NCBI RefSeq assembly: GCF_949628265.1
Contig: NC_088786.1
Span: 23,209,681 to 23,273,680 of the forward strand
DNA from: Cloeon dipterum
Taxonomy: Eukaryota; Arthropoda; Insecta; Ephemeroptera; Baetidae
Length of the DNA: 64,000 nucleotides
Direction: 5' to 3'
The notes beneath the pieces are model-generated. The model searched no databases. It had not been told where the DNA came from and saw only the letters and a list, made by a program, of their open reading frames with translations. Both the position numbers and the translations under genes were made by a program. Below, in pieces: positions 21,990 to 36,900 of the stretch; within the stretch, counting starts at the first letter, position 1; the number at the start of each line of letters is the position of its first letter.

Positions 21990-24900
21990 ATGGCGATTCT
22001 GCAGACATGCTGCTGTTGGCACTCGGTGAGGAAGGGCAGCTATGCAAGTGCAATATACACCATGGTGAGTAAACAATTAAATGTGTTTACAGGACGGGGT
22101 GTTGGGTTTTCAGAATAACTCAATTTGTGGTTTCTGCGAGTTTTCGCGCAAAGAAGACAAAGATTCAATGTAGAAGCATCTTAAGCAATTTTGTCATTTT
22201 TGTAATCATGCAGGTACTTTTTTTCAATCGGAATATTCTCCCCTAATCTGGAGTAATGAATTGATGTCAGAGATAAAATGCATAATTGTTAATGAGGGAT
22301 AAGTGTCCCTAAATTCTATGTAGAATAAAATAAATAAAAGTTAAGAAAAATAACTTGGATTTGCAAGTAATTAAAATCATTTTATTGAAATATTTTTCTG
22401 CTATATTCACTGGAAAGTTTGCTTCATATAAAATATTCTAGTTATAGCTGTACAATGCTGCCAGTATATCTTGGGGCAATCAGATAGAAGCTGCAGAATG
22501 CGTTGCTATCTATTGGGAAAGTTACTTGAAGTGTTCACTTCCTCTACTGAGCTCAGTAACTTTTCCTAAATGTTCATCATCAATGCCGCCACCATCGAGT
22601 TCTGAGCAAAAAAGTAAACTGACCATAACATAATAAATAATGTGATTGATTCTTGACATAAGTATAAAATTAATTGAATTATTTGATACATTTTCCTGTT
22701 CAAAGCATCAAGCAAAATTCTTGCAAAAATGTCATATTTGGAGTCAAATTATGTTGCATATCATTTTCTCGTCAGTTTGTTAAATATTTTTTGCTTTTGT
22801 AGAAGTATGACCTGGAAACTTTGCTGCGTGATAAGGAAAAACAGAGCTCCAGGCTCATCATTCGTAACATTACAGGTGCTATTTACGGGGGAAGCAGTCA
22901 CAAACGTCAATTAATCAAAAGAAATTAATATGCGCAGGCGTAGTTTTTCACTGTCTTTGCTCATTTAAAAAATAACTGTTTTTCCTCTTCCTATGGCTCT
23001 CAAGTGACTGTTAGACAGATGAGAAATAATGATTCTCTCGCGCCGCTCGTTCCGTCTGGCCGCTGGCTTTTCATTAGGTCGAGGCATTTAGCAGTCTATT
23101 AGAGACGTCTCCGTCGGTGGAAGGAAACACGCGCAGCTAGCCACATAACCGTAAGATTGAATTGCTCGGCAGTGATGAATACATTAATAAAAGAGGGCGC
23201 AGTTAGCCGGATCGCTCGCTGCTTTGTTAGCCTTCGCAACTCACAAACGCAACGCTCATCTGCATAATTACTTTCTTATTAATGGGCCAGGAAATTTGCA
23301 TCCCGACGAGTACCAAGCTCTTCTGGCACGAAACCAAAGCCGAGCCGTGTTTAAGCCGCAGCCTTCAACTTGAACTTGCGAAGCGCATGATGCACTGACT
23401 GGGTTAAAAAATAAGTCTAGCTTTGTTTGTCTGTCCGGAAATTAACATCTTGTGAGTTGCGTTAAACCAGTAACTGTCGCGCAACGTTTGTGGTGCAATG
23501 AGGCATTGCTCAACTGCTGCACGTCGTTGCTCAAGTTTCATATTGCGCCGCAGCGCACCCAGAAGCACCGAAGGAGATTATCAAATAGGCTTTCATACCA
23601 ATTAGTCCTGTTTCATGCAAGCACCGATAGCAGATGACGTGACTGGATTGCAATGCCAATGAGTGCATTGATAATTGCAACGCACGCTAGATCAAAAGGA
23701 CTCTTCGTCAATAATTCACTGCCCGTATGGAGCCCACATCTTCAGAGAGAGCGGCTTTTGAGATGAAATCCTTTGAGCTGCAAACTACGGCTTTTAAATT
23801 CGGCAATTCGTACGCTCTGCATGGCTAAAGCTGGGCTGGAGTGAGCCGCGGAGAGCAATTATTATCAGTCGACCCGAAGGTATGCAATGTGCGCACAGCG
23901 TAAATCACTGTTTCCCGAGTAAATATTTAGTCAGTCGCGCCGCCGCCGAGCAGGGGCCAGTGCTCGCAGCTCTAGAAATAACTAACAACCAGCATCAACG
24001 CGATGGCTGAGGACTTTATAGCTGTTGATCATTTGAGAGTCCATCAGACTGGCAAATCAAGAGCAAAGCTTCAACAAGATACAAACACCACTTTCATCTC
24101 CTTTAGCGCGTTCCTAGAATCCGTGTTAATTGGGTATTGTTAACGCGGCTTCATTAACTTGTATTTATTTGAAAGCAACCATCACTTTATTTTTTAATGA
24201 TCAGCTAAGAGTCAGAACATTTTGACATTGATAGCATACAAAAATAAAAGTGTAGCTCAATTAATAACTTATCTGCTGCGATTCTAATTTGAATATTAGG
24301 CGCAGTTCATGTCATTTCTAAATTCCAAAATGTATGACCCTAATTTTTTATGTGAACAGAAAATAATCAATGCAACGAAATCGCCAAAAATAGTTGATAG
24401 TTCCTAAAGCTTTATTTAAAAATTTAAAATCTTTTACCACTGGCATTTTGGAAAGATCCGCAAAATTTGATTAAAAAATATATAACAAATTTTCCATCGG
24501 GTATGGCCTATGGCTTTCAAACATAGTACAAAGTTATACGAGCTTATGGAAAATTTCAATACACGCAACTACTAAGGAAGGCAATCTACAAGTACCACAA
24601 ACTATTTTCCATTAGTTGCATATAACAAAAAATCTTTTTATCGCGGTTGACGTTCACATTTTTATTTTTTGTTCAAACTCTTCCTTGCAACCATTTTGCA
24701 CCATTTGAGAATTCAAAAGAAAATCGTAAAGGCCACTCGTTTTTATCCGATGCAAACTGCCGTCTAAAAATTGCATTGAAGATTGATGTGCCGCAGATTC
24801 ATGCTCCCTGCAAGTTGTAGTGCCTCCACCTAATTGTGTTAACCTTTACCCTGAAGTTCACCTGTGCGCCCATGCAAGTTTAGTGATAAAGTGATTATTC

Positions 24901-27900
24901 CCAATATATCAGCCGAACTACGTGTTAACGCTCGCAAGGCCAGTGAAATTCAGTGCTCCTCGCACGCCCTACGCTGACCTTGCCTGTAAAGTGATTCGAT
25001 TTCAAATTCCAGAACTGACTGTATTTGTCAAAGTCTGGCATAAAGGATTTCTCGCAATGGCTTGTGTTATTGTTGTTAGAATGCCTCCCCTTTTATGTAC
25101 GAGTAAATCAAACCTTATTGATGAATGAATATATAATAAGGAAGGTGATACTTTCCCTAATTATCGAAATCAGACTAATGTGCAGAAATAGAACTCGATT
25201 GGTTTATATTGAAGAAATGTAACGGTCAAGTTATGAAAACTGAGATAATTTTGTAATGCTTTCAAGTACCACTGCAAATAAGGGACAAGCTAGGGAACTT
25301 TGGTGCTAACTGAAAACACTTCTTGTGTTTCTTTAAGGTTACTCAAGCAAGTTTGAATATGCGTGCATTCCCGTCACTGCCGTCTTCACAAAAACACGCA
25401 CTAATAAAATTGGTATATCGCCCTCTCCATCGTGCCCATGAAAACGTTATGCCGGTTATTTCAAGCATGCAGCTTTTCGGGAGCCTCTTTTGCTGCAGCT
25501 CTTTGGCGTGCACGGCGTCATAAATGCGTGACGACTTTTAAGGACACGTCGCAAGTGATGGACAATAAAATGAAGATCCACTCCACTTCGTACCCGGAGG
25601 CTGCGTGCGGAAAAGCAGGCGGGCGAGCGAGCGCGCGAAAGTGGGACTTTCGGTCCGACCGCCTACATTGCCTAGCCGGTTTATGGCGTGGCAATAATAA
25701 TTTGATGTTCCACTCTCGCTTTCTGCTGTCTAAATTTAAGGATCTGTGAAATTGCAAGTTCTTGCCCCCAATATCTGTTCTAACTATAGTTCGTTATATC
25801 ACAAAAGAAATGGCAGTTCGCCAAATTTCACCTCGTTTAATTTTCAGACCAAAATGGTGCGCAATCATGATGAAGAACGTTGTGAATTTGCAAAAATTTT
25901 AATACTGAAACAAAGAAAAAGAAAACTATATGGAGTGATTTAATTTAAAATAGATTCTACCATTGCTATGACTTTACTCTCATGGGCAAACAAATAAGGA
26001 ATGGAAGTCTCAAAATTGAAATAACTGCAAACGAAAACGTGTGAAATTATATTCTTTTGCAATAATTTCAACCCATTCCTTATTTGTTTGCCCATGGTAG
26101 TAGCTATTTGAAATCAATATTTTTTCCAATCCTACACGTCACATGGTAAAGCATCATGCTCCGAAGTAAATTTAATATCATGGGCGAAAACAAACCCGAG
26201 AAAATCATTTCAGAAATAAAGATCTGTGGTGATCGTATAAAAACAACATCCTCAATAATTTACTCAGTGGGGGAAGTGAACCCCCCGGGAACACAGTGTA
26301 CCATATTATCAAGTGTTGAATCCGTTCCTTTTTTATTTTTCAAGGTATCAACCCATGCTTGATATTATATAGCAACACCCATTTACGTCATCAAATGATT
26401 TCCTGGAATAGACTTGTGAAACTTCCGCCGTTGGGAATTGAAGATTAATAAGTGTTGGCTTTGATTTATGAAGGAATATGCTGTGACATCCAAATCTCAT
26501 CAACTTGTTACCTGCCTGCGCTTTGAATCAACCTGCTTGAGCATCGGCAGCGCGTAGGCTTCGTTGGTAATTACATTAGAGATATCTCAGTCGCCTCAAA
26601 ATGCAAGTTTCATTCACGGAATTGCCGGCAAACTCGGCCGCCACACCACCCGTGCAAAATAAACGCTGTAGGGCGCGAGGGCGAAATTGATAGAGACGCG
26701 CTTCACGCACGAGGATCCTCCAGCTGACGTATGTTATTAACCTAAATTCGCTTCGATTGAATATTTTTTCGCAGCATTTGCATCGACACAGAGGTTGAAT
26801 GGTTGGTTGCATGCTCACCAGGCGAGAAAAGATGCATCGTCAATTTCGTTTTGCATGCAAATGATCTCGCGCCAGAGCTGCATGCAAATCAGCCACCGCG
26901 GTTGGCAGAATATTATGGCTCGCGTGTTGCGAATTTTCAATAGCCAAGGTTGATGGATTGCAGTGTCAGACGGTGACATTAATGTATTGGTTTCAGCTCG
27001 CAAGACTGCCACGTTAATAGCCGCCCCTGATGCTTAATATATGCCTCCGGCTTTTAACAACGTCTGTCGGCACGGCTATTTATATTATAGACTGGCGATT
27101 TTATTTCACCAAAATCCTTTTGACTCTCATTCGATGACAAATAATCGATTCTCTTGAAAAGAATTAAAGCACTTTTATCTTTGAGCACAGCGAAATATTT
27201 TGAACAATTCAAAATCACGGTGAACATTGCGTCTATCTGTACTCTTGGATCGCTGCTGGTAGTTTCTTTTCCTGACTTGTAAAATTGAGTAAATCGCTAA
27301 ATAGCAATTTCCTCTATTTAGTTGAAATCAAAGTGATTTTAAAAAGGGAATATTAACTTTACTCGCGCTTCTTTTCAGAAACAATTTTGGCAGTTGTTTT
27401 GTGGCCTCCGTGGATTTGTTTAACATTTATATTGAATTAATAAAAATGTTCAACAGTCGTTCACCTCCCCCTGTACTCACGGTCGTCTTATGTTTGCGCG
27501 TTATTGGAAATTCCTATTTTGTCGTGCCTCAAACGCACACTTGACAGAACTTGGGAGTGATTTCACCTCGCACATCAATATTGGCTGCGCTCTGCACTCC
27601 GGTTTTCTTTCGATCGGAAACCAACATCTCGTGCTCTCGTTCTGCTTACTCTTATTCCTCTTATGCATGACTTTCTTCCTACATAATTCTAATTCAAATG
27701 AAATTCCTCCTGATGCATCATGTATCTTGCATGAGAGTAACGAAACGCACTAAAGAGCTCAAAGAGGATTTTTTTCTTTTAAAGTAAAATTTTAAGGAAG
27801 GTATCCAACTTATTAATAGGTTCCTGCGATAAATTTAAGTATAGGTTTCATTCAAGGAAGTGCGGGTGTTGAAATACACCGTTCACTGCAATTTTTGTTG

Positions 27901-30900
27901 TGGGAAATTCCATACTGCAGAAGGCATACACATTATCCATCGGTTCAAATCAGAAGTAAATATCAGTAAGCAATTATATAGGAGAAGATCAACGAGTGTA
28001 TATTTCCTGGAAAACAATGTAGGCCGTATCGTTGCTTGTTTCGATAAATTTAACGCTCTCGGTGGTTGGCGAAGTTGTAATAATGTCATTTGCGTTGATG
28101 ACGGACACATTACACACATGGGACTCGCTTCAGCCAGGCTTCATTGGGGTTGGGATCGAATACAAAATGCGTCATTAACTCAGCCGAGGGCAAGTATTAG
28201 CAATCAGTCTTTTCCTTTTAATAATAATAAGTTAGTTAGCAGAATGTCACGTTTTGTTGTTCCATAGTGCTTGCGATATCTAATATGCAGTTGTTGAACT
28301 TAAGTCGAGCAGCGCACATGTGCATTTTAAATGATAAATGAAAAAACCTTCCTCCGGGCTAGCAAAAGTTAAGCCATATATGCGTTTCAAAGCTTGCTTC
28401 ATTTCAGGCGCTTCTTTCTCTTGCTTTCTACAAAGAAAATAAAATAAAATTGCAACGACTCGCTTGATAAGAAAATTGCTTCTTCTTGCGAAGTTCAAAA
28501 AGCCTCTGTAGGAAGTACTTGCAATCTTTATTAAGAGGATGATATTTTAATTTGACGCAGTTAGCTTCAACAATTCATATAAAACACAAACTCCCAGATA
28601 AAAAGCAATATGCAATTAATTTTAGCTCGTTCGCCTCTTCTTTTAGACATACATGTGATAATTTCCTCTTTCCACCTCTTTCTAATTCTTACACCTAATA
28701 CAAGGATTATCTAAAAATACTGTTGTGATCTAGTTTTTAATGGCACTTAAATTCACCTAAAATGCTTCTAAGAATTCAGTTCAACACGGCATAAAAACAA
28801 GTAATGCTTGCAGGAATTTTGAACGACTGGCTCTTAAGCTTTTCAATCATGATTGAAACCTTTCTTCCATTTTTGTTATCAAATAGAAAAATATAATAAT
28901 ATATAATGTGAGAATATACTATTTTAAATAGTCGAAACAAAAACTTTTGTCTAGCGAGAGTTAATTTCCACGCAGGTAATTTTTAATCCTTTAAAATAAA
29001 GCAATCTGTCTTTTGCCAATGGAGTCATTTGAAAAAAGAAAAATCGGTAAAATGAGGCTCTTTATGTTTTTCGGAAAGTCAAGTTCATCTCCCCCTCTCC
29101 CTTCCTTAAAAGTATGTAAAAACCAGCATAAAAATCAATTAAAATATCGTCCGTGTGTTGTCCATGCTCAGCTGAATTTGCAGCGCTCGTTAAATCGCTG
29201 AGTTCTCATTATTAACGCCGTCTGCTCGCCGTTGGTGCAGCTGCAACATTAGCGAATTAATCGTCTAGCGCAGGCTGTGTGCCTGGCGAGTCGTTGTAGC
29301 TGGCGCGGGTTATTAACTCTCTTCCATTGATGCACGAAGCGATTGTCTACATAGTGCGAGGTGCAGCGAACACATATACCAAATACATGAAATACAATTC
29401 CATTCGTGTCTATCTGAACAAGGCTAATCCACGAGCAGATAATTTAGAATCTCAGGCATCTCGCATGAAATATGCATGGCCTATGCTCGTGCCTGATGCA
29501 AAAACCACAAACCCTATCTCGTCGTAGTTTTGCTGAGAGATAAGGCGCATTAACAACGTGGTTCTCGCTCTGTAAGGGGTTTATTCACTCTGCCAGCGTG
29601 TATCTGCCGGAAAATTGCTTTTATGATGCTGTAAAAGTCAATATTTGACTTTCCAAAATGTTTTTTAGCCTGTGTTCAACACATCCCGTACGCTCACCAG
29701 GTCCAAATAACGCCGCCGAGCGGATAACATAATTGCCCGAGTGACCGCAGAGAAGCTTGAACCAAATCGTGGCCATATTTTCGCCTCCCCGCACCGAGGT
29801 CTTTATTGAAACGCCACACGGTGGAAAGGAGCGAACACCATCGATCTCGTTGAGCTATTTGAGCAATTCGGGTCACTTAACTAACCACCTTTTGTCATTC
29901 CTGACATCGAGCAAGTTAAAGATCAAAGATATGCTCAAGTATCTTCTATTGCTTTGACACTCCTGAGAATGCCTTAGCAACGCAAGACAACGGGCTGGTA
30001 AAATTTGTTGCCTTTGCATGGCCCTCAAAAATATATGCAGCTTCCACAGTTCTGAAATGTAGATCGAACATGCAATAAATTTTGCAAAGTTCTAATGAAC
30101 GAAATGTGAACGCACTGTATTTTTTCCGATAAATGAAATTGTACTAAGAGCAATTATAAGCAAGATACTCAGCTCTTGATGGTTAAGTTAATATCAAAGA
30201 ACAGGAAATTTCCCTATAGGGACGATACGTTTAGTAAATTAATTTGCTAATTTTTTATTGTTTAACGAAACGACTAAAAATTATATTTAAAAACATTTAT
30301 TTAATCCATTTTGAAGTATAGTATAATTAGCTCTAAAAAAAAAATCATTTTATGGTAATTCCCTACAGCAGCAATGCGATGCGAATAAATGTTTGATAAT
30401 TTTGCAACTGTTGATACTGCAAAAGGATGTAAAGCATGTCCATTTATGTTGCCCTGAGCATGCAGTGAACTTTTTTAACTCCACGCCTGTCATGTGCAAT
30501 CAATTCAGAGCGTAAAATTCCGATAAAATCGATCGATCCATAGCACCAGCAGTATTTTCATAACCCATATGCAGCGACAAAATAATATCCTCTACGCTGG
30601 AAGCGCTCGGAATTAACGGCTCTCTCTCTCTCACACACACACACAAACATTATTCAATCAGTGGCAGTTTGCAACTGCCATTAGCACGTTAATTAAGTGG
30701 CAATAATTCAGAGTGTGGCATTAAATTCTTTGCATATTTCCTGATCATTGGATGCAGTGATGCACCGGCATGTGTGCACATAAATAAATGTATATACGTT
30801 GTTGGGGCTTACAGTGGATATAATATCATCGCGTTGGCTATCTGCCCGACGGCGCTCATAAATCAACACCCCGAGTATAAATCAAGGGCCGTCTCTGGGG

Positions 30901-33900
30901 CGTGGTGCGAATAGCAAGTAGTAGTAATAAGAAGACGCGCGAGTTAATACAATTGACTCGCGCTCCGCCGTGTGTTATGCAACGCGCCTCGCAGCTGGCG
31001 GATTCTCGCACTCTGTCAGTTCAGTGGCTTTAATTCCCACTCTGTGTATGTGCAGTATGAGATAAACATTGGCGAGCTCAGTCTCATGTCAACCGCGACC
31101 TCTTTGCCTTATATTGCAAAAGATTACTTCAGAGGAGCAGCGCATTTGTGTCCCCCGCGTTATGGGGCACAATATGTATGCTCTCGGGCTTCTTTAATCA
31201 AAAGCGCTTCTGCGATGAAACCGATTTTTTGCTATGTTTATCTCTCTCGTGTGATGCTAGATGAGAAGCTGCTCATTAAAATGGAAATTACGTTGAGCAA
31301 GCAGTTGTTACTGCAGACATTGGAAAACTGTTCAAGGAAGAGAATTAAGGTTGCGCAAACGTTCAACCCCTTATTCCTGCGAAATTTGATTATGTGGAGC
31401 AGACTTCAGTGGCGAATTTATTTCAATTCTTCAGCTATATAAGTGTAGAGCGCGTACCGCAATCACAAGGAGCACGTTAATTTAAAACTATAGTTTAAAG
31501 GTATGAATATTCTATTAACCTAAGACTATGTAACAAGATAATTAGGTGCATTTTTTCAAAGCTAATTATTTTCACAATTTTATCATCATACTGGCTAATT
31601 CGATAAATACAGATGAATAAGCTAGCGACAAAGTTCACGAAACAAATCATATTTTTCTCTTTCGTTGTTATTGCATACAAAAAATCTAAAAGTGAAATAA
31701 TTCTAACGATTTCACTGGAACTCACCACCAATCTTTGTTAAGCAAGAAAATGTTCGAATTCAATTTCGTCTGCAATGAGCCAGCGTATGCTACTCAACAA
31801 ATTATTAATATTTTTCTCTCAGGAAATGCAAGGTTTAAATTTTCTTACAATTCATTGCTGAAAATCGTTTTCTACATTTAATTACTTTTGAACTATGAAA
31901 TGAAGTGAAACCAATGAAGGGGATGCTCGCTGAAATACTTGCATCTTCACGTGACAAATTTTTTTTACCAATGCATCCAACTTAATATGTGAAAGTTTTC
32001 ATCTGTTAAGCTGCTTTCAACAGTTTCGACGTAATTTTAACGAAAAACGTGAAAAACCGTTATAAGGTGAAATACCATTTGTGCATGCACATCTGATGAG
32101 GACAGAAATTTAATAAAAATCTCATCAGTTGGCGACAACATAATAATAATACTGCCTTTGACTTCTCACTTTGACCTGGTGCATAAGCAACCCGAGGGAG
32201 GTGCTGGCAAACGCAACCTGGTGCTCACTGGAGCGGAGCGCGTCATCCTCAGCAATTATTAAATTGGAATCCTCAGCAGAGCAACGTAATTGAAAATTGA
32301 TTGCGTATCGCAGCACTTGCGTCAGGCACTGGCAATGGCCGATATGATTTATGTATCGGAGAGCCTTCCGGGAAAGCAAACTGAAAATACGGCTGCATTT
32401 TACTTGACATTTTTACGGTTCGCACACTCTGCTTGTGATGGGAAATTGTTACGAGTGCATTGTGTAATGCCGTTTGAAAGAGCCTCGTTGGATTTTCTCG
32501 ATGTGGTGGGCTGCACCCGTCTTGCTGAATGGCGAACTTCAAATAAAGCTGCACGTCGAACCAAAGAATTTCATTTGTAGACATTTCTCAGTCCATATAA
32601 TTCTCGTATTGAAGTATTTATTTCTCTTTTTGTACATTTTTACAAACACATTTGAAGCCTTTCATGGAAATAAGCCTTTCTGTTGTTATGCGCACCATGC
32701 AACATAACAGCTTAACATGTTTTTCTCTACTAATTGGGTAGTAGGGCCTTCAAACTCACAGGCCTAAAAACAGACCATGTTTCCAACGGATTGTTCATTG
32801 CCGAGCGAGAAAATTGGATAAATTATCAACCAAGACACGCGACTAGAATAATTGCCGGGGAAAGTCACTTTGAAAGCTGACACTGAAAAGTGAAGCTTGA
32901 ATTTCGGCTTGGCATGCAATAATGCTTTGGTAGCGGCTCCTATTGTTAATCGAATTTCACGGCCGCGTCCCTTTTATTTCTTCGTAAATGTTGAACGAGA
33001 TTGCGTTGGATGATGCTTGAGAGCAGATCTTGTGTGAACAACGTCAAGAGTTTAATAAAAATCTCCTTTAAATTACAAATCCAAGAATTTGAATTCCGCC
33101 AAGTGTTTTGCTGAAAAGCGTATATACAAAATCGTTCGACGATAAACATTCTCCGTCGCAAATTTTTTAATGCAATAAATCAGTTTTTCCTTAAAATTTG
33201 ATATGTTTATATATCAAAATCTTTGATCCGACCAATATTTTATGTTTTTGGTGCATTTTCTGGATGTTAGCGATTTTTCACTAATTTAAACTTTTGCAAT
33301 GCTTTTAAAATCTTTAAAATGAATCCAGTTGACACAAAAAGGCAAAATAATTTCTAGATTCCCTAAAATTTGTAAGAAGTCTTGCCAATCTCAAGGGCTA
33401 TCTCAAGTTTTATGAAAATAGAAGCGTCTACGGATGTTCAAGTCGCGAATTTACTGCGTACTGCAACTCGTTTTGTTAATCTGTTAAAGTGTCTTTCTGC
33501 GTCGCAACTAGGGAAAATACCTGTCCTAGACAAATACCGTGAATGTTTGTGGCGCTTCATTTTGCATTATGCAGATGTGAAATATGCAACTAGACTACAC
33601 AAACAGGCAGCGAGCAGCGTACTTTGAACTCGCAGCAGCTTCTTTGTTTTGATGTGAGATTTCTTGAGTACTCGACCTTTGCTGCCGCACCGCTGCCGCC
33701 GCACAGACGTGCCTTTCATGTTTCACATAAAATAGTTTCGAGTAAGTTCAACTTCAAGAGGGATAAAAATCGCGCTATGCATTTCATAATTATGGCATCA
33801 GCGGCCCCAGCGAGAGAGGTTGAAACTTGGATAAGAAGTACAAAGTGTATTGCAAAACTTCTGCATCGCGACTGCAGCTGCGATAAAATCGCTAGATTGG

Positions 33901-36900
33901 CTAATGTCGCAAGCTCTGGGAAGTAAAAATGTGATCACGGCGAGTTTTCAAAGCTGAAGTGGCAGCGTTGTTGCTATTTGAAACGGGGAATTTGCAATTT
34001 ATTTCGTATTTGCATATACACAACCTCTTGAAGCAGGATGCTTTGCTTTACTGAATAATTTAATGAACTAATTTAATCCCAGAGAACGTTTCCCTTGGAA
34101 TCAGCTATTCTGCAATTGTGTCCTTGTGCTCATATGAAACTCATTTTATTTATTATATATATTTTTCAATGCAAAATCTCATATCTCTCTGCCATACAGT
34201 TCTAGGTTGCTGTAAATTTCGATTTAAACGTTTTTCTTCAAGTAAAGTGTGCGCGCCACGGAGGTAATTTTATCCAGGAATAAGTCGCTGAATTTTTAAT
34301 TTTTCTTTTAATAAACGTTCAGCATGAACAGCAAAAGGGATTGATTTTTTTTCTAGAAAAGGAACCGAATGCTTTTTCATGGAGGGTGAGAAACTGCGTT
34401 CTCAAATTTCAACATTTATCGCTCTCACTTGACGCGGAATATCATGCTGTTGACGAATTACTTTCTGGTCGGAATCGCACATTGTAAATAAAGTGAAGTC
34501 GAGAAGCAGTTCAACATTCCTGAATAAATATCCTCCGTAGCCGCACTAGCATGCACAAAGGTGGAAGTCGGTATTTGAGCGCGCCATCAAAGTGCTGACT
34601 TTCAAGGGGGAGACCAGGGGGCGAACTGCCGCACGCATTGCGTGATTCGCGTCGTGGGGTGTGCCGTTGGACCTTACCTCGCGGCTGTCCCATTTTGAGG
34701 AACACACGCTGAAGCCACTTTCTGGAATAGATTTATCTCTATGGCAACAGCGCGGAGCACTCTCGCCAAGCATGTGGAGCACAATGGAAAGAAATGTGCG
34801 AAGTTCTGACACAGCGATTGCACGTGTTGGCTAAAAGCCTTTTTGTTGCCAAGAGCTAGTTTCCCATCCTGCAAACTCCAGCTTCCTCACACTCTTCTAA
34901 TTTCCACGAAACCCTCAATTACTAAACCTATGCTAGGCTATGGTGATGTTGGTTGGTGATTTTGTCAGGATTATGTCTATAAGCTTGGGGTTGGCAAAGT
35001 TTATTGCTACTTTAGCGGACCCTGAGCATTATTTAATTGCCACGGGAAACTAAAGAAATATTATAAAGCCTAATTTCTAACGCTAAAGGCCTATTTTTGC
35101 AGTTTAAATTCGATTTTACCGCCGGAAAATTAAAGTATATATATTTAAAACATGACTGAGGTTTGTGTTTGAATTTATTTAAATCGCAGCTGTGGGTTTT
35201 ATAAACTTTTGCTCCGAAAAAGTTTTCAATAGCAAGACATGCAGTCAACAGGAGCGGCACCGTAATTTCCATGAAAATAGATATCTCGTGAAACACAATC
35301 CTTGTTGATAGCTAGTAAAACTACTTTGTATTAAGGCAAACAGAACGAAGCCCGACGGTCTGAATGGATTATTTTACTGCCTTCAGCTTAAGTGATCTGC
35401 GTGGATTATCACCAGGACAAATAGTGCGTTTCAGCGTGAGATGCGTCGTTTTATATGTGACAAGATGTTGCAAGCAGCACGAGCTTTCCAGACACAATGG
35501 GAACACCATTTATGCACAGTGAGCAGTGTTAATCATTCTGCGTGCTCGAGCATTCAGTTGCGCAACAATCTGCCATCTGTTTTACTCTTTTTCCACGTAT
35601 ATCTGCATAAAAGTGCAAGCAGCCGCGAGACAAGCCAGACAACACGCTGGCCAGACCGACCTACATGTGCAAATGGGCCGCCGGGCGAGTGTCATAACTC
35701 AAGGGGAATTGCAATTACGCCGTTTGCTCGGAACTGCGCACCTGCCGCCGCGCTGCAATCGCGAATCAAAGGATTTCGCTGATGGCTTAAGTGACAAAGT
35801 GGACCTAACGCAACAGTGGAGCCGGAAGGCAAGCACGCAAGCTATGTGTTGCTCGCCGAGCAATTTCCACCCTTTTTTGTTGGGACTCTCTGGTTTGCTG
35901 AAATTAAAAAGCTGCTTTTGTGGAACATGGCGTGCTTGCTGGAGTCATAAATAATTAAAAATTCAAGCAAGCGCACACGAAATACAGCTCCCTTACTCTT
36001 GCGCAAGAATAATGAATTCTGAGCAGCATTGCACTGTAATGCACTTCGCAGCCATCGATTAGTGGTTTTGCTTAAATGTAAAAAAATAATTGTTGGAATA
36101 ACGAACCACCGCTGGCCAAACCATAGTGATGGCACTAAAGCATCTTGAGCTTTCATAGGGATGTGTCAAAATACAAAAAATTGGAATTTTTTTCATATAC
36201 ATGAGTGCTTTCCGTTCATATATATGAGGCCCAAGGCAGCCATTATAAACTGATATCAAGCGAAGTCAATTTTCCCAATGTATAAGTATTATACATGTAA
36301 GTTAAGACTCTCCTTAAAAAAAGCAATAATATAGATAGCATGCATGCACTCCAGACTAAGCCGGATCCTGTGATTCATTGTTCCACATAAAGGTCGTTGA
36401 CTGCCATTTTTCTATAGTTGCGCGCCTGCCCAACTTTGGAACGAACTTTCCGATTATAAATAAAGCCTCTTATCGTCGCATAGTGGGCCATAGGCATTGT
36501 AAAACAATTAAGCTTTTCATTGAATCCCACGCAATCATTCTCCTGTTGGATGCGGATAAATAGGACTTTCCGTCCGCTGCTGTCTTTTTTTTATCGGCGA
36601 GCAGTCTGGCTGCTACAAGCAAGTCTCTAACAATTCGCCTCCTACAAATGAGATCCCAGCAAAGCGGATAAACGTACTTGGTACTCTTTTTTCTCCCAAT
36701 CGATTGCTTTGGGTGGGGGATGAGGGTATTAACGTTATCATAGCGACTGGCATTTGAAACAAAACCGTTATTTAACAATTTACTCTTGTAATTTTTTGAA
36801 ACCCAGCAAACACTAGAAGGACATTTCTAGCGACCAAAATATTTATTCAATTACGAAAAGGAAAGGGTTGAAAAATATCTCGAAGGCGCCACAATCACAA

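Noticed and set aside
35441..35954. Two overlapping + frames of 113 and 142 codons
   Set aside because: No recognisable protein, no coherent splice sites, inside the 22-kb intron.
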